A stretch of DNA of 15,742 bases, from NCBI GenBank assembly GCA_023404345.1, contig JAEYCB010000072.1, positions 1 to 15,742 of the forward strand. The letters are read 5' to 3'. The notes below the pieces were generated by a model. It saw only the letters and a list, made by a program, of their open reading frames with translations, did no database searches and was not told the origin of the DNA. This document shows, piece by piece, positions 14,522-15,742 of the stretch (positions are counted from its first letter, which is position 1; every line of letters begins with the position of its first letter). A program made the position numbers and the translations under genes. The stretch is from Bacillota bacterium. GTDB lineage: Bacteria; Bacillota; Clostridia; Christensenellales; Aristaeellaceae.

Positions 14522-15535
14522 ATGAAAAAAACGGCATGGCTGGCGCTGATAATGGCTTCAATGCTGGTGCTGAGCGGATGCGTCGTGAGCGCCGAGCCTG
14601 CGCCTGGCCCCACACCTACCGGCGCCAAGCCAAAGGTGCAGGTGAACTGGCCCAAGGACAGGCTGGAAACCGGTGAAAACGGCGTTCCAGTGCTGAATGT
14701 GTATGTGGTGGACGATGAACAGGTGGAGCGCGTAGATGTGGAAACCTACGTACAAGGCGTGCTGGCGGGCGAGATGAAAAACGACTGGCCCCTGGAGGCG
14801 CTCAAGGCACAGGCCATTCTGGCGCGCACGTTCGTTTTGAAATTTTTGTCCGATAAGCAAAGCAAATACGAGGGTGCGGATATCTCTACCGATATTGAAG
14901 AGGCACAAGCCTACGACGCGTCGGCCGTCAATGATCGTATCCGGGAGGCCGTAAGCGAAACCGAGGGTATGGTCTTAAGCGCTGGTGGCGAGCTGCCCTA
15001 CGCTTGGTTTCATGCCCACAGCGGCGGCCTGACTGCACTGGCCCGCGAGGGGCTGGGCTGGGACAAAGACGAGCCGCCCTATACCCAGGTTGTACCCGGT
15101 AACGAGCCCGAAACTGCGCAGGGCGACAAGGACGCTCAAATGCTGAAAGAAGCGCAGCACTGGCAGGCGTCTTTTCCCTATGAGGAGGTGGAGGCGGCCT
15201 GCCAAACGCTGGGGGTGGATGTGTCCCTTGAGGACGGAGCCAAACTGACCATCGAGGAGCGTGGTGACAGTGGCCGTGCGGTGCGTATCGGCCTGAACGG
15301 CCAGAGCGTGGATGCTTCAGATCTGCGCATTGCGCTGGGCTCAACCAAAATGCGCAGCACGCTCATTACCAGCCTGCGCGCGCAGGAGGGAAAACTGGTC
15401 ATGGCTGGTACGGGCTATGGACATGGCGTGGGCATGAGCCAGTGGGGGGCATACGGTATGGCACAGGCGGGCAGCACCGCCGAGCAAATCGTCACGTATT
15501 ACTTCCGCGATGTTACGGTGGAAAAGATCTGGTAG
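14522..15535 (+). CDS. SpoIID/LytB-domain lipoprotein (stage II sporulation protein D-like)
   Basis: The 337-residue product starts with MKK, a hydrophobic core and LSGC, a clean lipobox with Cys20, followed by a Pro-rich linker. The SpoIID/LytB domain runs from about 55 to the end: VETYVQGVLAGEMKNDWPLE (73-92), where Glu84 corresponds to the catalytic glutamate of the SpoIID lytic transglycosylase, then LKAQAILARTF, a YAWFHAHSGGLT segment, and the closing GYGHGVGMSQWGAYGMAQ (about 297-314) with ITYYF-like YYFRDVTVEKI. SpoIID cuts glycan strands during engulfment in the mother cell. B. subtilis SpoIID is 343 residues but membrane-anchored by a helix rather than by lipid. No spoIIQ, murA or spoIIID lies next to it, so this may be a paralogue rather than spoIID itself; hence no symbol. 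Confidence 0.9.
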   Translation: MKKTAWLALIMASMLVLSGCVVSAEPAPGPTPTGAKPKVQVNWPKDRLETGENGVPVLNVYVVDDEQVERVDVETYVQGVLAGEMKNDWPLEALKAQAILARTFVLKFLSDKQSKYEGADISTDIEEAQAYDASAVNDRIREAVSETEGMVLSAGGELPYAWFHAHSGGLTALAREGLGWDKDEPPYTQVVPGNEPETAQGDKDAQMLKEAQHWQASFPYEEVEAACQTLGVDVSLEDGAKLTIEERGDSGRAVRIGLNGQSVDASDLRIALGSTKMRSTLITSLRAQEGKLVMAGTGYGHGVGMSQWGAYGMAQAGSTAEQIVTYYFRDVTVEKIW

Positions 15536-15552
15536 GCAGGGGAAAGGGAAGC

Positions 15553-15742
15553 ATGACGGAAAAGATCGTCAAAGACGAGTTTTTTCGGCACACGGTAAAG
15601 GGGCGACAGACCGCCCCTTTCAGCCAGTCAAAGAAGCCACTTTGCTTCGGCACAAAGTGGCTTCTTGTAGTAGGTGAAGGTAGAAAAGCAGAAAAGCAGA
15701 AAAGGTCGCCACTTGTGGAGGGCGAGTTTCTTGAGATTCATC
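15553..15742 (+). CDS. Open frame running off the window, doubtful gene
   Basis: ATG at 15553 is preceded by GAAAGGG at a suitable distance and opens a frame of 63 codons that stays open to the window end. The first 15 residues (MTEKIVKDEFFRHTV) could be a real N-terminus. From residue 16 on, the codons pass through three inverted repeats and a tandem repeat, and the product has no recognisable domain. Either a gene has been invaded by a repeat element or the frame is an accident over intergenic repeats. Confidence 0.3.
   Translation, partial: MTEKIVKDEFFRHTVKGRQTAPFSQSKKPLCFGTKWLLVVGEGRKAEKQKRSPLVEGEFLEIH
15597..15725. repeat. Cluster of three inverted repeats, possible dispersed repeat element
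   Basis: Three hairpins follow each other. AAAGGGGCG/CGCCCCTTT (15597-15605, 15612-15620) has a 6-nt loop. AAGAAGCCACTTTG/CAAAGTGGCTTCTT (15631-15644, 15653-15666) is a perfect 14-bp stem whose loop can form a C(TTCG)G tetraloop. TCGCC/GGCGA (15706-15710, 15721-15725) encloses CCAC/GTGG. The word GCCACTT occurs at 15636 and 15708 and inverted at 15656. None is followed by a proper T-run, so simple termination does not explain them. Confidence 0.7.
15683..15703. repeat. Short tandem repeat, 8-bp unit GAAAAGCA
   Basis: GAAAAGCA occurs twice in a row (15683-15698) followed by a partial third copy, GAAAA (15699-15703). It lies between the second and third hairpins of the repeat cluster. Confidence 0.85.

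Overview
The window looks like a chromosomal segment of an endospore-forming member of the Firmicutes, probably class Clostridia and of moderately high GC. The evidence is a T-box leader on proS, Gram-positive Shine-Dalgarno sites, a CotF-type spore coat gene pair, a SpoIID/LytB-domain lipoprotein, the DUF3048 (YerB) family, and a rpsO-pnp-M16 peptidase order that resembles B. subtilis rpsO-pnpA-(ylxY)-mlpA. Family names rest on recognisable motifs only; no database search was run.

Region 1 (1-505) is the 3' end of a 23S rRNA gene, a short spacer without tRNA, a complete 5S rRNA gene and a strong terminator: the tail of an rRNA operon read on the + strand. Region 2 (515-3964) is a probable cell-envelope signalling locus. 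A secreted double-SH3b protein is read leftward. Opposite it is a tightly overlapping three-gene operon: ECF sigma factor, a single-pass membrane protein in the usual anti-sigma position, and a DUF3048 lipoprotein. The divergent intergenic region carries the same 8-mer, TTACATTT, once in each gene's orientation, suggesting shared control.

Region 3 (4021-8947) is metabolism and translation. pckA (ATP-type PEP carboxykinase) is preceded by a good match to a Rex redox-repressor operator. proS (short, archaeal/eukaryotic-type prolyl-tRNA synthetase) lies behind a sigma-A promoter and a T-box leader in which CCC, a proline codon, can be placed in the specifier loop. A HAD phosphatase follows with an odd start region, then two small coat-type proteins. 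Region 4 (9003-9896) is one leftward gene for a secreted phosphodiester-glycosidase (NAGPA) domain protein.

Region 5 (10020-14455) is the rpsO-pnp RNA-processing cluster with structured leaders, followed by an M16 zinc protease and a MazG/dimeric-dUTPase-like protein. Region 6 (14479-15742) is a SpoIID/LytB-domain lipoprotein gene whose ribosome binding site is buried in a terminator-like hairpin. After it comes a short open frame over a dense cluster of inverted and tandem repeats running off the window, which may be a dispersed repeat element.

Most of the window is ordinary core genome. The features most worth a second look are the ECF/anti-sigma/DUF3048/SH3b locus, the Rex-like site before pckA, the hairpin over the SpoIID-gene start and the repeat cluster at the right edge.
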